Shown here: positions 33,595 to 42,233 of the stretch, piece after piece
Position numbering within the stretch: the first letter of the stretch is position 1
How the letters are laid out: every line of letters starts with the position of its first letter
Assembly: GCF_000519205.1 (NCBI RefSeq)
Contig: NZ_KI912601.1
Location: 154,571-218,570 of the forward strand
Direction: 5' to 3'
Source of the DNA: Amycolatopsis taiwanensis DSM 45107
Lineage (GTDB): Bacteria; Actinomycetota; Actinomycetes; Mycobacteriales; Pseudonocardiaceae
DNA length: 64,000 bases
The notes under the pieces: generated by a model
What the model was told of the DNA's origin: nothing
The model's database searches: none
Seen by the model: the letters and a program-made list of their open reading frames with translations, nothing else
Position numbers and translations under genes: made by a program

Positions 33595-35166
33595 ATGGAT
33601 CGACCACGAGGGGAAAGCGCCTTGCGCCGCCGTAGGAGGCTGTTGCTCGCCCTGCTCGTGCCCGCCCTGCTCACCGGGTGCACGGCCGGGCCGTCGGACC
33701 GTCCGGCCATGCTGGAGAACGACGAGGAGTCCGCGGCGCCGACGACAACGTCCCCCCAGGACGTGCCGCTGCCGCCACTGGCCGAGCCGCGGTCGCCGAC
33801 GATCCACTGGTCCGACTGCGACCAGCAGACCTTCGCCCGGTTCGATCCACCCGCGGTGCCGGACTCGCTGTCCCTCACCTGCGCCACGGTGATGTCGGTG
33901 CTCGACGCACCGGACCTGCCCGGCCGCGTCCCGATCGACGTCGCGCTGCTGAAGGCGGGCGACGGGCCGATTCCCCTGGTGGTGCTCAACGATGTCGAGG
34001 GCGAGGCCGGCACCGCCTACGCCGCGCATCTGGCCGCGAGCCTGCCTCCGGAGCTGTTGCAGCGGTTCTCGCTGATCGGCGTGGACCGCCGCGGCACCGG
34101 TGACTCCGACCCGCTCGGCTGCCTACCTCCGGAGGTGCACGGGCCGCTGCTGTCGCAGGATCCGGCCGGCGCCGGCATCGACGGCGTGCTCGACGCCGCC
34201 CGCCGGTCCGGCCAGCAGTGCGCGATCGACCTGGGCAGCTCGCAGCTGGCGATCGACAGCTGGCGTGCCGCGGGCGACCTGGAGGAGATCCGGGACGCGC
34301 TCGGCACCCCCACCCTCAACGCGATCGCGCACGGCGAGGCGTCGCGGGTGCTGATCTCCTACGCTGCCCGCTTTCCAAAACACCTCGGGCGAGTCGTGCT
34401 GGACGGCATCCCGGACCCGTCGCCCGATCCGGCCACCAAGGTCACGGACCAGGCCGAAGCCCAGCTGGCCGTGCTGGGCGCCTTCGCCCGGGACTGCGCG
34501 GCCCGGCACTGCGCGCTCGGCACCGACGCCACGAGCGCGGTGAACGCGCTGCTCGACCAGCTGCGCTCGGCGCCGGGTCCGGCCATCGGGGGTGTCGGCT
34601 TCGGCCCCGGGCTGGCGATCAACGCGATCGCCGTCGGCCTCGCCAACCCGGTGCGCTGGCCCGAACTCGGCGACGCCATCCAGGCCGCGCGCGGCGGCGA
34701 CCTGTCGAAGCTGACCGCGTTCGTCGCGCCGCTGGTCAACGGCACGGAGCCGGTGCCGTCCCGGCTCGACGGGGCGCTGGCCACCGAATGCAACGACAGC
34801 GCGGACCGGCTGTCCGTGAACCAGATCAGCGCACTGGCCGATCAGCTGCGGAGCCGGTTCGCGCCGTTCGGCGCGCTGGCGACCCAGCGGCTGACCTGGT
34901 GCCTGCCCTGGCCGGGCAACACCAACACACCGGTGTTGCCGGGCAACGTCGCACTGCCGCCGATCCTGGTCACCAGCGCACTGGCCGACCCCGTGACGCC
35001 GGAACCCGGCACGGCGCGTGCCGCCCAGCAGCTGCCCAGCGCGGTCCGGGTCTCCTGGCAGGGCGCCGGGCACGCCGCCCTGATGTCGCCGTGTGTCGCC
35101 GACGCCGTCCGCGCGTTCCTGGTGGACGGGAAGGTGCCGGCGAACGGCACGCTCTGCCCCGCTTAG
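33595..35166 (+). CDS. TAP-like alpha/beta hydrolase lipoprotein, nucleophile apparently lost
   Basis: 523 residues from ATG 33595 with GGAG upstream. It has a basic start and lipobox (LLALLVPALLTGCTAG), so it is an exported lipoprotein. The alpha/beta hydrolase fold matches the TAP/Rv2672 group: FSLIGVDRRGTGDSDPLGC, ARFPKHLGRVVLDGIPDPSP, a C-terminal TAP-like domain with D465 (SALADPVTPEPG) and H493 (WQGAGHAALMSPC). The nucleophile elbow reads AHGEA (245-249), aligning Gly where relatives have Ser of GxSxG. It lies between the RibD-like gene and aftC, as in Mycobacterium. Confidence 0.8.
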   Translation: MDRPRGESALRRRRRLLLALLVPALLTGCTAGPSDRPAMLENDEESAAPTTTSPQDVPLPPLAEPRSPTIHWSDCDQQTFARFDPPAVPDSLSLTCATVMSVLDAPDLPGRVPIDVALLKAGDGPIPLVVLNDVEGEAGTAYAAHLAASLPPELLQRFSLIGVDRRGTGDSDPLGCLPPEVHGPLLSQDPAGAGIDGVLDAARRSGQQCAIDLGSSQLAIDSWRAAGDLEEIRDALGTPTLNAIAHGEASRVLISYAARFPKHLGRVVLDGIPDPSPDPATKVTDQAEAQLAVLGAFARDCAARHCALGTDATSAVNALLDQLRSAPGPAIGGVGFGPGLAINAIAVGLANPVRWPELGDAIQAARGGDLSKLTAFVAPLVNGTEPVPSRLDGALATECNDSADRLSVNQISALADQLRSRFAPFGALATQRLTWCLPWPGNTNTPVLPGNVALPPILVTSALADPVTPEPGTARAAQQLPSAVRVSWQGAGHAALMSPCVADAVRAFLVDGKVPANGTLCPA

Positions 35167-35233
35167 GGGCGGCCACGACCGGCCGATACGCTTCCCGACT
35201 GATCGCATAGTCGAGTGCCACAGAGGGGTCACC

Positions 35234-36520
35234 GTGTCGTCATCCGCCGTCGAGGCATTGGCCGACGCGCCGGTTCCCCCGCCGCAGAGGCGACCGATTC
35301 CGTGGCCGGCGTTCTGGGTGGCGTCGGTCCTCGGCCTGGTGGCCGCCGCCGAGTACCTCAAGGAGGTGCTCGCCGACCGCGGCGCGCTGATGCACCTGAC
35401 GGACCTGAGCGTCTACCGGATCGCGGGCATGCGGGTCCTGGACGGCATCTCGGTTTACGACACGCCGCTGTACGGCCACACCCGGGGGGTCTGGGAGTTC
35501 GTCTACGCCCCGTTCTCCGCGCTGCTGTTCGCGCCACTGGCCAAGCTGGACGGTGATCCGCTGACCTACGTCGGCGCGATCGGGAACTTCGCGATCCTGG
35601 CGCTGGGCGTGTGGGCGGCGTTGGCAATGCTCGGCTACCGGCGCGACCTCCGGCTGGTGGTGGTCAGCCTGCCGGTGGCCGGGCTGCTGCTGTGGATCGA
35701 GCCGATCCGGCAGACCATGGGGTTCGGGCAGGTCAACATCCTGCTCATGTCGATCGTGCTGGTCGACCTGGCACTCCCGGATTCCTCCCGGGTCAAGGGC
35801 GTGCTCACCGGGATCGCCGCGGGCATCAAGCTCACCCCCGTGTTCTTCGTGCTGTATCTGCTGTTCACCAGGCGCTACCGGGCGGCGGCGGTCTCCGTCG
35901 GCTCGCTCGCGGCGACGGTGGTGATCGGGTTCCTCGTCCTGCCGCACGATTCGGCGACGTTCTGGTCGGGCGCGTTCGCCGATCCGACCCGGGTCGGCGT
36001 GCCGGAGAACCCCGACAACGAGTCGCTGCGGGGGTTGTTCGCGCGCAGCATCGGGCTCGTGGGCGGGACGCAGTTGCTCTGGCTGGCGGCGGCCGCGGTG
36101 ATCGCGCTGGCCTGTCTGCTGCTCGCGCGTCGGCTTTCCTTTGCCGGCGAGGAACTTCTCGCCGTTGTGCTGTGCGGGCTGACCACCACCGCGGTGTCGC
36201 CGTACAGCTGGGTGCACCACTGGGTGTGGCTGGGCGCACTGATCATCTACCTGCTGCATGCATCGCTGCGACCGTGGGCGGTGGGCAGCTGGATCAGCCT
36301 CGTGCTCGTCTTCGTGGTCGCCTCGGGTGGCGTGCTGATGTTGTTCGATTACCCCGAAAGCAGCATCCTTTTCTTCCCGTCGTGGGGCCATCTCGGCGTC
36401 GTTTATCACAACGCCTACATCTGGCTCACCGTGGTGATCCTGCTCGTCGTCGCGATCGCGCAAGCCGTCCGCCGCCAGGACGCCGTCGTAACGAGTGAAG
36501 GCGTGCGGAGTCCCCACTAG
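35234..36520 (+). CDS. aftC: GT87 arabinofuranosyltransferase, AftC-like
   Basis: 428 residues from GTG at 35234 with GAGGGG upstream; about ten membrane helices. GT87 marks: acidic loop LTDLSVYRIAGMRVLDGISV, EFVYAPFSALLFAPLA, GIAAGIKLTPVFFVLYLLF, VSPYSWVHHWVWLGALIIYL. The length and the neighbours (RibD-like, TAP-like hydrolase, then msrB and haem genes) match AftC of Mycobacterium (Rv2673), which adds alpha-1,3 arabinose branches to arabinogalactan and LAM from decaprenyl-phosphate-arabinose. Orthology is inferred from synteny and family. Confidence 0.78.
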   Translation: MSSSAVEALADAPVPPPQRRPIPWPAFWVASVLGLVAAAEYLKEVLADRGALMHLTDLSVYRIAGMRVLDGISVYDTPLYGHTRGVWEFVYAPFSALLFAPLAKLDGDPLTYVGAIGNFAILALGVWAALAMLGYRRDLRLVVVSLPVAGLLLWIEPIRQTMGFGQVNILLMSIVLVDLALPDSSRVKGVLTGIAAGIKLTPVFFVLYLLFTRRYRAAAVSVGSLAATVVIGFLVLPHDSATFWSGAFADPTRVGVPENPDNESLRGLFARSIGLVGGTQLLWLAAAAVIALACLLLARRLSFAGEELLAVVLCGLTTTAVSPYSWVHHWVWLGALIIYLLHASLRPWAVGSWISLVLVFVVASGGVLMLFDYPESSILFFPSWGHLGVVYHNAYIWLTVVILLVVAIAQAVRRQDAVVTSEGVRSPH

Positions 36521-36523
36521 GGT
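36518..36523 (+). promoter_or_regulatory. -10 box of LLM gene (leaderless start), overlapping aftC stop
   Basis: TAGGGT; its TAG is the stop codon of aftC. It lies 6 nt before the ATG at 36530. Confidence 0.5.
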
Positions 36524-36529
36524 CGGTAT

Positions 36530-37465
36530 ATGCCATTCGCGATCTCCATCCCGCAGTTCTATTCCGATGGTGCCTTCGACCCGACCGCCTTCCGCACCTA
36601 CGTGCGACGCGCCGAGGCGCTCGGCTACCACAGCGGCTGGACCCAGGAGCAGGTTCTGGGCCCGGGGCCGAACCTCTCGCCTGTGGAGACGATGACCTAC
36701 GCGGCCTCGTGCACCGAGACGCTTCGCCTTGGCTGCGCCGTGTTCGTCACGCCGCTGCACAACCCCGTACACCTGGCGAAGAGCCTGAGCTCGCTGGATC
36801 AGCTCAGCCGGGGCCGGCTGGAGATCGGGATCGGCACGGGCGGCCGGGGCCGGATGTTCTCCGCGTTCGGGGTCGACCCGGATCGCCTGGTCACCCGCTT
36901 CACCGAGGGACTGCGGGTGATGAAGGAGCTGTGGACGCAGCCCAAGGTCACCTTCGAGGGGCGGTTCTGGCAGCTTTCCGAGGCGGCCATGGAGCCGAAA
37001 CCGTTCCAGAAGCCACATCCGCCGGTCTGGTTCGGCGGCAGTCACCCAGCCGCGCTGCGCCGGGCGGTCCGGCTCGGGGACGGCTTCTTCGGCGCCGGCT
37101 CGACGACCACGGCCGCGTTCGCCGAGCAGGTGCGGATCGTGCTCGAGTCGCTGGCCGACGCGGGACGGGACCCGAAAACCTTCCGGATCGCGAAACGCGT
37201 CTACATCACGGTGGACGACAACGTCCAGCGCGCGCGGGAACGCACGGCCGAGGGGCTGGAGATGATCTACGGCGACTTCAGCCGGCGGCTCGGGTCGGTC
37301 GCGGTGGCCGGCACGCCCGAGGACTGCGTGCGGGGCGTGCAGCAGGTCATCGACTCCGGCGCCGAACTGGTCCTGTTCACCCCGATGTTCGACCAGGCCG
37401 CCCAGATGGAGCGGGTGGCCGCGGAGGTCATCCCCCAGCTCACCGGCAGCGTTGATCCAGGTTGA
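36530..37465 (+). CDS. LLM-class F420/flavin-dependent oxidoreductase
   Basis: 311 residues of luciferase-like TIM barrel: AISIPQFYSDGAFDPTAFRT, LGCAVFVTPLHNPVHLAKSL, SRGRLEIGIGTGGRGRMFSA, PVWFGGSHPAALRRAVRLGD, VAVAGTPEDCVRGVQQVIDS. The substrate is unknown; the family includes F420-dependent reductases and FMN monooxygenases. It starts 9 bp after aftC but appears to have its own promoter. The next gene follows after 34 bp. Confidence 0.85.
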   Translation: MPFAISIPQFYSDGAFDPTAFRTYVRRAEALGYHSGWTQEQVLGPGPNLSPVETMTYAASCTETLRLGCAVFVTPLHNPVHLAKSLSSLDQLSRGRLEIGIGTGGRGRMFSAFGVDPDRLVTRFTEGLRVMKELWTQPKVTFEGRFWQLSEAAMEPKPFQKPHPPVWFGGSHPAALRRAVRLGDGFFGAGSTTTAAFAEQVRIVLESLADAGRDPKTFRIAKRVYITVDDNVQRARERTAEGLEMIYGDFSRRLGSVAVAGTPEDCVRGVQQVIDSGAELVLFTPMFDQAAQMERVAAEVIPQLTGSVDPG

Positions 37466-37487
37466 CCGGGCGGCCAGGCGGGTGCAA

Positions 37488-37493
37488 TACGGT
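37488..37493 (+). promoter_or_regulatory. -10 box of TVP38 gene (leaderless start)
   Basis: TACGGT, 6 nt before the ATG at 37500; TTGACC 20 bp upstream may be the -35. Confidence 0.5.
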
Positions 37494-37499
37494 AGGGCC

Positions 37500-38228
37500 A
37501 TGTCCCGCCGCACCAAGCTGATCCTCGCGCTCGCCGTACTCACCGTGGCGGTCGCGGCTGCCTTCCTCCTGCGCCTGCCCGCCCCGGCGCAGGTGCGGGA
37601 CTGGGCGGCGGGCAGGGGCTTTCTGGCCGCCGTGGTGTTCCTGGCCGCCTACTCCGTGCTCACGGTGGCGCCGGTGCCCAGGACCGTGTTCAACCTGGCG
37701 GCCGGGCTGCTGTTCGGCAATCTGGCGGGCATCGGCATCGCGATCACCGCCACGGCGATCTCGGGCATGCTGGGCTTCACCGTGGCCCGGCTGCTCGGCC
37801 GTGACCTGGTGACCCGGCACCTGCACCGCCGGTCCGTGCGCACGGTCGACGAGCGGCTGGCCGGTGGCGGCGTGCTCGCCGTCATGTCGCTGCGGCTGAT
37901 CCCGGTGGTACCGTTCGCCCCGCTCAGCTACTGCTGCGGGATCCTGTCCGTGCGGCCGCTGCCCTATCTGGCCGGCACCGTCGTGGGCAGCGTGCCCGGC
38001 ACGATCGCGGTGGTGGTGCTGGGCGACGCGCTCACCGGCGGCACCCCGCCGGCGCTGGTGGCGTGCTATGCCGTGTTCGCCCTGGCCGGAGCGCTGGGAC
38101 TGATCAAGGTGGCGCGAGGGGCAGCTTACGACGGGCGCACGAACCAGGCCGCTACACTCGGTCCGGTGCGCGAGAAGCTCGTTCGCGCTCAACGAAGCCA
38201 AGAAATGCGGGTAGTTTCCGAGGAGTAG
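37500..38228 (+). CDS. TVP38/TMEM64 (SNARE-associated/DedA-like) membrane protein
   Basis: 242 residues, about six membrane segments (LILALAVLTVAVAAAFLL, FLAAVVFLAAYSVLTVAPVP, AGIGIAITATAISGMLGFTV). Signature parts are APVPRTVFNLAAGLLFGNLA and LRLIPVVPFAPLSYCCGIL, typical of the VTT/TVP38 domain proposed to move lipids or small substrates across the membrane. The start is ATG 37500 because of the close TACGGT. Its last codons (GAGGAG-TAG) abut the kinase gene. Confidence 0.82.
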   Translation: MSRRTKLILALAVLTVAVAAAFLLRLPAPAQVRDWAAGRGFLAAVVFLAAYSVLTVAPVPRTVFNLAAGLLFGNLAGIGIAITATAISGMLGFTVARLLGRDLVTRHLHRRSVRTVDERLAGGGVLAVMSLRLIPVVPFAPLSYCCGILSVRPLPYLAGTVVGSVPGTIAVVVLGDALTGGTPPALVACYAVFALAGALGLIKVARGAAYDGRTNQAATLGPVREKLVRAQRSQEMRVVSEE

Positions 38229-39835
38229 TCGCCATCGACACCGGTCAGCTGATCGCAGGGCACTATCGCCTCGTTGAGCACATCGGCAGCGGCGCCATGG
38301 GCGTCGTCTGGCGCGCGGTCGACGAACGCCTGGAACGCTCGGTGGCGGTGAAGCAGATCCTCGCCCAGCCGGGGATGTCCGAGACCGAGCGCAACAACAT
38401 GCGCCAACGGGCGATGCGCGAGGCGAAGAACGCGGCACGATTCCAGCATCCCAACGCCATCGTCGTGTTCGACATCGCCGAGCACGGCGGTGATCCATGC
38501 CTGGTCATGGAGTACCTGCCATCACGAAGTCTCTCCGCGGTGCTCGCGGAGCGGACCACGCTGCCGCTCAGCCAGGTCGCCAGGATCGGTGAGCAGGTCG
38601 CGTCCGCGCTGGTGGCCGCGCACCGCGCGGGCATCGTGCACCGCGACATCAAGCCCGCCAACATCCTCATCGACGACTCGGGCACCGCCAAGATCACCGA
38701 CTTCGGCATCTCGCGCGCGGCCGGCGACCTGACCCTGACCCAGACCGGGCTGATCGGCGGCACCCCCGCCTACCTGGCGCCCGAACTGGCGCGTGGTTCG
38801 GACCCCTCGTCCGCCTCGGACGTGTTCTCGCTCGGCGCGACGCTGTACCACGCGCTGGAAGGCCAGCCGCCGTACGGCAACACCACCAACCAGCTCGCCC
38901 TCCTCTACACCGCGGCGAACGGGCAGGTCATCCCGCCCCAACAGTCCGGCAAGGCGACCGCGCTGCTGATGAGCCTGCTCCGGATCGAGCCCGACGAACG
39001 CCCGAGCATGGCCGAGGCGCGAGACAGACTCGCGGCGCTGGCAGCAGGCGAACCCGAGCCCGCCTCGGGCACGCTGCTGGCGCCTGGACTGAGCACCACC
39101 GGCCGGCAGCCCGCCATTCCGCCCATCCCGGCCGACCCGCCGCCCCCCGTCGCGCCGGCCGAACGCCCGCCGTGGCAGCGCGTCGACAATCCCGTCGCCG
39201 GCCACGTCGGCGGCAATGCCGCTCCGCCGCCCCGGCTGCAGAACCCGACCGCGGCCTTCATCCCGTCGAACAGACCACTCGTCGGGTCGCCGCAGGCGGT
39301 CTCCGACCCCAAGCGCAAGGGCATCCTGATCGGTTCGCTCGCCGCGGGCGTGGTGGTGATCGCCGTCGTGGTGTTCCTGATCGTCAACATGTCGGGCAAC
39401 GGCGGCAACAACCAGGGCCAGCAGGGCAACACCGGTGGCACCTCGCAGCCGGCCTCCCCACCGCCTTCCAGCCCGTCCTCATCGGCTTCGGTACCGTCGG
39501 CGGCGCTCGGCACGTACCCCAGCGGCGGCAAGCTCGACATCATCCCGGCCGCCAATTTCATGAAGGCCTTCCTCGACTCTCTGGGCACATCGAGCGCGTG
39601 GAACCAGTTGACGCCCGCGGCGCAGCAGGTCTACGGCAGCCAGGAGGCGTTCGCATCCTACTGGGCCCAGCACGTCATCCAGACGTACAAAACCATCAAC
39701 GCGGACAACGGGCTGAACGCCGATGGCTCGGCCGAGATGTTCGTCTCGGTCGAGGGAGTGCCCGGACGAACGCATTGGCGCATCGTCAACACCGGGTCCG
39801 GGATGAAGATCGACGCCGATACCCGCTTGTTCTGA
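38228..39835 (+). CDS. Membrane Ser/Thr protein kinase (PASTA-less PknB type)
   Basis: About 535 residues. Kinase domain: Gly loop HIGSGAMGVVW (18-28), K42 in VAVKQI, catalytic D140 in IVHRDIKPANILID, D158 in ITDFGISRAAG, activation loop with Thr (LTLTQTGLIGGTPAYLAPEL). A Pro-rich linker follows, then one membrane helix (ILIGSLAAGVVVIAVVVFLI, about 370-390), then a 140-residue external domain. No ATG, GTG or TTG lies near the domain start; the first in-frame ATG is 38063, inside the upstream gene. The start given is GTC 38228 after GAGGAG-TA, replacing an expected GTG, and is uncertain. Confidence 0.8.
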   Translation, partial: VAIDTGQLIAGHYRLVEHIGSGAMGVVWRAVDERLERSVAVKQILAQPGMSETERNNMRQRAMREAKNAARFQHPNAIVVFDIAEHGGDPCLVMEYLPSRSLSAVLAERTTLPLSQVARIGEQVASALVAAHRAGIVHRDIKPANILIDDSGTAKITDFGISRAAGDLTLTQTGLIGGTPAYLAPELARGSDPSSASDVFSLGATLYHALEGQPPYGNTTNQLALLYTAANGQVIPPQQSGKATALLMSLLRIEPDERPSMAEARDRLAALAAGEPEPASGTLLAPGLSTTGRQPAIPPIPADPPPPVAPAERPPWQRVDNPVAGHVGGNAAPPPRLQNPTAAFIPSNRPLVGSPQAVSDPKRKGILIGSLAAGVVVIAVVVFLIVNMSGNGGNNQGQQGNTGGTSQPASPPPSSPSSSASVPSAALGTYPSGGKLDIIPAANFMKAFLDSLGTSSAWNQLTPAAQQVYGSQEAFASYWAQHVIQTYKTINADNGLNADGSAEMFVSVEGVPGRTHWRIVNTGSGMKIDADTRLF

Positions 39836-39840
39836 TGCGC

Positions 39841-39846
39841 TACCGT
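39841..39846 (+). promoter_or_regulatory. -10 box of small membrane protein gene (leaderless start)
   Basis: TACCGT, 6 nt before ATG 39853; no Shine-Dalgarno. Confidence 0.5.
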
Positions 39847-39852
39847 GGTCGC

Positions 39853-40146
39853 ATGGCCACCGAACCGGCCCGCAACCACCGCTTCGAGGAGGACCTGGTC
39901 GGGCTCGACCCGGCCGACCCCGAGGCGCAGGCCTTCGCCGCGCACCTGGACCGCATGGAGCGCTGCGAGCCGGCGTTCACCGTCGAGGCATCGCTTCAAG
40001 GGGTGTCCGACTTCGCCGACTCCAGCACCCGCGCGAGCGGGCCCCGCTGGTTCTTCGCGGCCCTGGTCGCCGCGCTGATCGTGCTGGGCGTGCTGGTCAG
40101 CGCGTGGGACATCATCGTCCGGGCCGTCGAGTGGCTCTCCCAGTGA
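39853..40146 (+). CDS. Small single-pass membrane protein, hypothetical
   Basis: 97 residues starting MATEPARNHRFEEDLVGLDP. A longer form from ATG 39835 overlaps the kinase stop. One membrane helix lies near the end (WFFAALVAALIVLGVLVSAW), with an acidic N-terminal part inside (PADPEAQAFAAHLDRMERCE). No family recognised. It follows the membrane kinase directly and could be a partner or substrate, but that is only neighbourhood inference. Confidence 0.65.
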   Translation: MATEPARNHRFEEDLVGLDPADPEAQAFAAHLDRMERCEPAFTVEASLQGVSDFADSSTRASGPRWFFAALVAALIVLGVLVSAWDIIVRAVEWLSQ

Positions 40147-40164
40147 CTCCGGCTCGTGGACGGG

Positions 40165-40170
40165 TAGATT
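40165..40170 (+). promoter_or_regulatory. -10 box of msrB (leaderless start)
   Basis: TAGATT, 7 nt before ATG 40178. Confidence 0.5.
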
Positions 40171-40177
40171 CGAAGAC

Positions 40178-40600
40178 ATGGCATCCGGAACGGAATCCGA
40201 ACCACGCGTGGTGAAGTCCGACCAACAGTGGCGGGAGCAACTGTCCCCGCAGGAGTACGCGGTGCTCCGGCAGGCGGCCACGGAGCGCCCGTTCACCGGC
40301 GAATACACCGACACCAAGACCGAGGGCGTCTACGAGTGCCGTGCCTGCGGCGCCGAACTGTTCCGCAGTGACACCAAGTTCGAAAGCCACTGCGGCTGGC
40401 CGTCCTTCTACGATCCGGCCGACACGGACGCGGTGATCCTGCGCGAGGACCGCACGATGGGCATGGTCCGCATCGAGGTGCAGTGCGCCGCCTGTCACAG
40501 CCATCTCGGGCACGTGTTCGAGGGCGAGGGCTACGCAACCCCGACCGACCAGCGTTACTGCATCAACTCCATCTCGCTGAAACTGGTCCCGGCCAGGTAA
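40178..40600 (+). CDS. msrB: Peptide-methionine (R)-S-oxide reductase
   Basis: 140 residues. Reduces the R form of methionine sulfoxide in proteins with thioredoxin as donor. Zinc Cys pairs are in YECRACGAELF and VQCAACHSHLGHVF. The catalytic Cys is in DQRYCINSISLKL, and active-site SHCGWPSFYDP is present. Cytosolic, full length, own promoter. It is next to aftC and the haem genes in Mycobacterium too (Rv2674). Confidence 0.93.
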   Translation: MASGTESEPRVVKSDQQWREQLSPQEYAVLRQAATERPFTGEYTDTKTEGVYECRACGAELFRSDTKFESHCGWPSFYDPADTDAVILREDRTMGMVRIEVQCAACHSHLGHVFEGEGYATPTDQRYCINSISLKLVPAR

Positions 40601-40633
40601 CCCTTTTCCCCCTCGCACGCCCGGTGGCGCGGA

Positions 40634-40639
40634 TATCCT
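40634..40639 (+). promoter_or_regulatory. -10 box of TIGR04222-type gene (leaderless start)
   Basis: TATCCT, 6 nt before GTG 40646. Confidence 0.45.
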
Positions 40640-40645
40640 CGGCCG

Positions 40646-41506
40646 GTGAACGAGCCCTGGGGGATCTCGGGTCCCGAATTTCTCGCGATCTACGCCTGCC
40701 TGCTCGCGCTGCCGGTCGTGCTCATGCTGGGATGGTTGGTCGCGCTCCGGGGACGGCCGGCCACGATCGTCGCGCCGCTGCCCAGCGCCTACCACTACGC
40801 GTACCTGATCGGAGGCCCGGACCGGGTCGTCGACACGGCCACCGCCACCCTGATCGACCAGGAGCACCTGCGCGTCGACAGCAGGGGCAGGCTGACGGCG
40901 ATCGGACGGCGGCCGCCGTCCGAACCGCTCGCCGCGGAAATCTGGAGATCGGTCCGGGAGAACCCGTCGCGCCCGGTCTTCTCCGTTCGCGCCAACCTCG
41001 GCCGCCACTCCCTGGTCACGCGCATTGGCGCCGATCTCGTCAACCGTGGCATGGTCGTGCCGAAGGTGAAGCTCACGGACGTCTGGTGGACCGTCGTCGT
41101 GCTGTACGCCCTGGTGCTCGCCCTTGGCATCGTCCGCATGTTCAACGGTCTCGTCCTGGAGCGACCGGTCGGCTATCTACAGTTGCTGATCGTGCTCGCG
41201 ACGCTGCTGACCATTACCGCCCTCGGGAGCAGGCGCCGGTTCACCACGACCGTGACCGCACGCGGCGCCCAGGCCCGCCAGGCCGCGCAAGCGGGACAGG
41301 TGGCTCTCCTCACCGGCGTCGTCGGCGCGGTCGTGGTCGGGGGCCTGCCGGAGTATCCCGACCCGGAGATCGGTGCCGCTTTCGTCCCATCGCCGGGCTG
41401 GAGCGGCTCCACCGGCGGAAGCGGGTGCTCCTCGGTCGACAGTGGCAGCAGCTGCGGGTCCAGCAGCAGCGGCAGCAGTTGCGGTGGTGGCGGCTGCGGT
41501 GGTTGA
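40646..41506 (+). CDS. TIGR04222-type membrane protein with Cys/Ser/Gly-rich tail
   Basis: 286 residues. N-terminal helix (FLAIYACLLALPVVLMLGWL), then the core IVAPLPSAYHYAYLIGGPDR, and two further helices (VVVLYALVLALGIV, LQLLIVLATLLTITAL). It ends in a 45-residue low-complexity tail of Cys, Ser and Gly (GSSCGSSSSGSSCGGGGCGG). The pattern fits the TIGR04222 family of unknown function, as I remember it. The tail has about six Cys and may cross-link, bind metal or be a processed peptide; none of this is shown. It converges with hemQ. Confidence 0.7.
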   Translation: MNEPWGISGPEFLAIYACLLALPVVLMLGWLVALRGRPATIVAPLPSAYHYAYLIGGPDRVVDTATATLIDQEHLRVDSRGRLTAIGRRPPSEPLAAEIWRSVRENPSRPVFSVRANLGRHSLVTRIGADLVNRGMVVPKVKLTDVWWTVVVLYALVLALGIVRMFNGLVLERPVGYLQLLIVLATLLTITALGSRRRFTTTVTARGAQARQAAQAGQVALLTGVVGAVVVGGLPEYPDPEIGAAFVPSPGWSGSTGGSGCSSVDSGSSCGSSSSGSSCGGGGCGG

Positions 41507-41513
41507 GCCGTAG

Positions 41514-42206
41514 CTACGGAAGGTTGGTGATCAGTTCGGCCGGCGGCACCCGGGTGCCGGTGTAGAACGGGATTTCCACGCGAACGTGCCGTCGCGCCTC
41601 GGTCTCCCGCATGTGCCGCATGAGGTCGACGATCCGGTGCAGTTCGTCCGCCTCGAACGCCAGGATCCACTCGTAGTCGCCGAGCGCGAACGACGCCACC
41701 GTGTTGGCGCGCACGTCCGGGTAGTTGCGGGCCTTCATGCCGTGGTCGGCGAGCATCTTGCGGCGCTCGTCGTCCGGCAGCAGGTACCAGTCGTAGGAAC
41801 GGACGAACGGGTAGACGCAGACGTACTTACGCGCCGCCTCGCCTGCCAGGAACGCCGGAATGTGGCTCTTGTTGAACTCGGCGGCCCGGTGCAGCGCGAA
41901 CTGGCTCCAGACCGGGACGGACACGCGTCCCAGCGGGGTGCGCCGGAACCCCGTGTAGGCGGCCTGAACCTGCTCGGCCTCCTCGGCGTGCCACCAGATC
42001 ATGAAATCGGCGTCCGCGCGCAACCCGGAAAGGTCGTAGACGCCACGGACCACGACTCCCTTGTCCTCGAGCGCGTCCAGGTACTCGGTGGTCTCGCTGG
42101 CCGCCGCGCCACGGTCGTCGGGCAGCCGGCCGGGCTCGACCCGGAACACCGACCAGGCGGTGTAGCGAATGGTGTCGTTGAGCTCGTTGTAGTTCAGGCG
42201 GGCCAT
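41514..42206 (-). CDS. hemQ: Coproheme decarboxylase HemQ (ChdC)
   Basis: 230 residues of the chlorite-dismutase-like family. It decarboxylates coproheme III to haem b using peroxide, the last step of the coproporphyrin-dependent pathway of Gram-positive bacteria. Y132 in [15 protein letters not shown] corresponds to the catalytic tyrosine and H155 in [13 protein letters not shown] to the proximal haem ligand. GGAGAC lies next to the ATG. It follows hemY by 27 bp in the order hemE-hemY-hemQ. Confidence 0.92.
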   Translation of the reverse strand: MARLNYNELNDTIRYTAWSVFRVEPGRLPDDRGAAASETTEYLDALEDKGVVVRGVYDLSGLRADADFMIWWHAEEAEQVQAAYTGFRRTPLGRVSVPVWSQFALHRAAEFNKSHIPAFLAGEAARKYVCVYPFVRSYDWYLLPDDERRKMLADHGMKARNYPDVRANTVASFALGDYEWILAFEADELHRIVDLMRHMRETEARRHVRVEIPFYTGTRVPPAELITNLP

Positions 42207-42233
42207 GTCTCCATCATGGCACCAGCGGCTCCT

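Noticed and set aside
35240-37543. 767-codon open frame on the minus strand
   Set aside because: Antisense to aftC and the LLM gene; low-complexity, no motifs.
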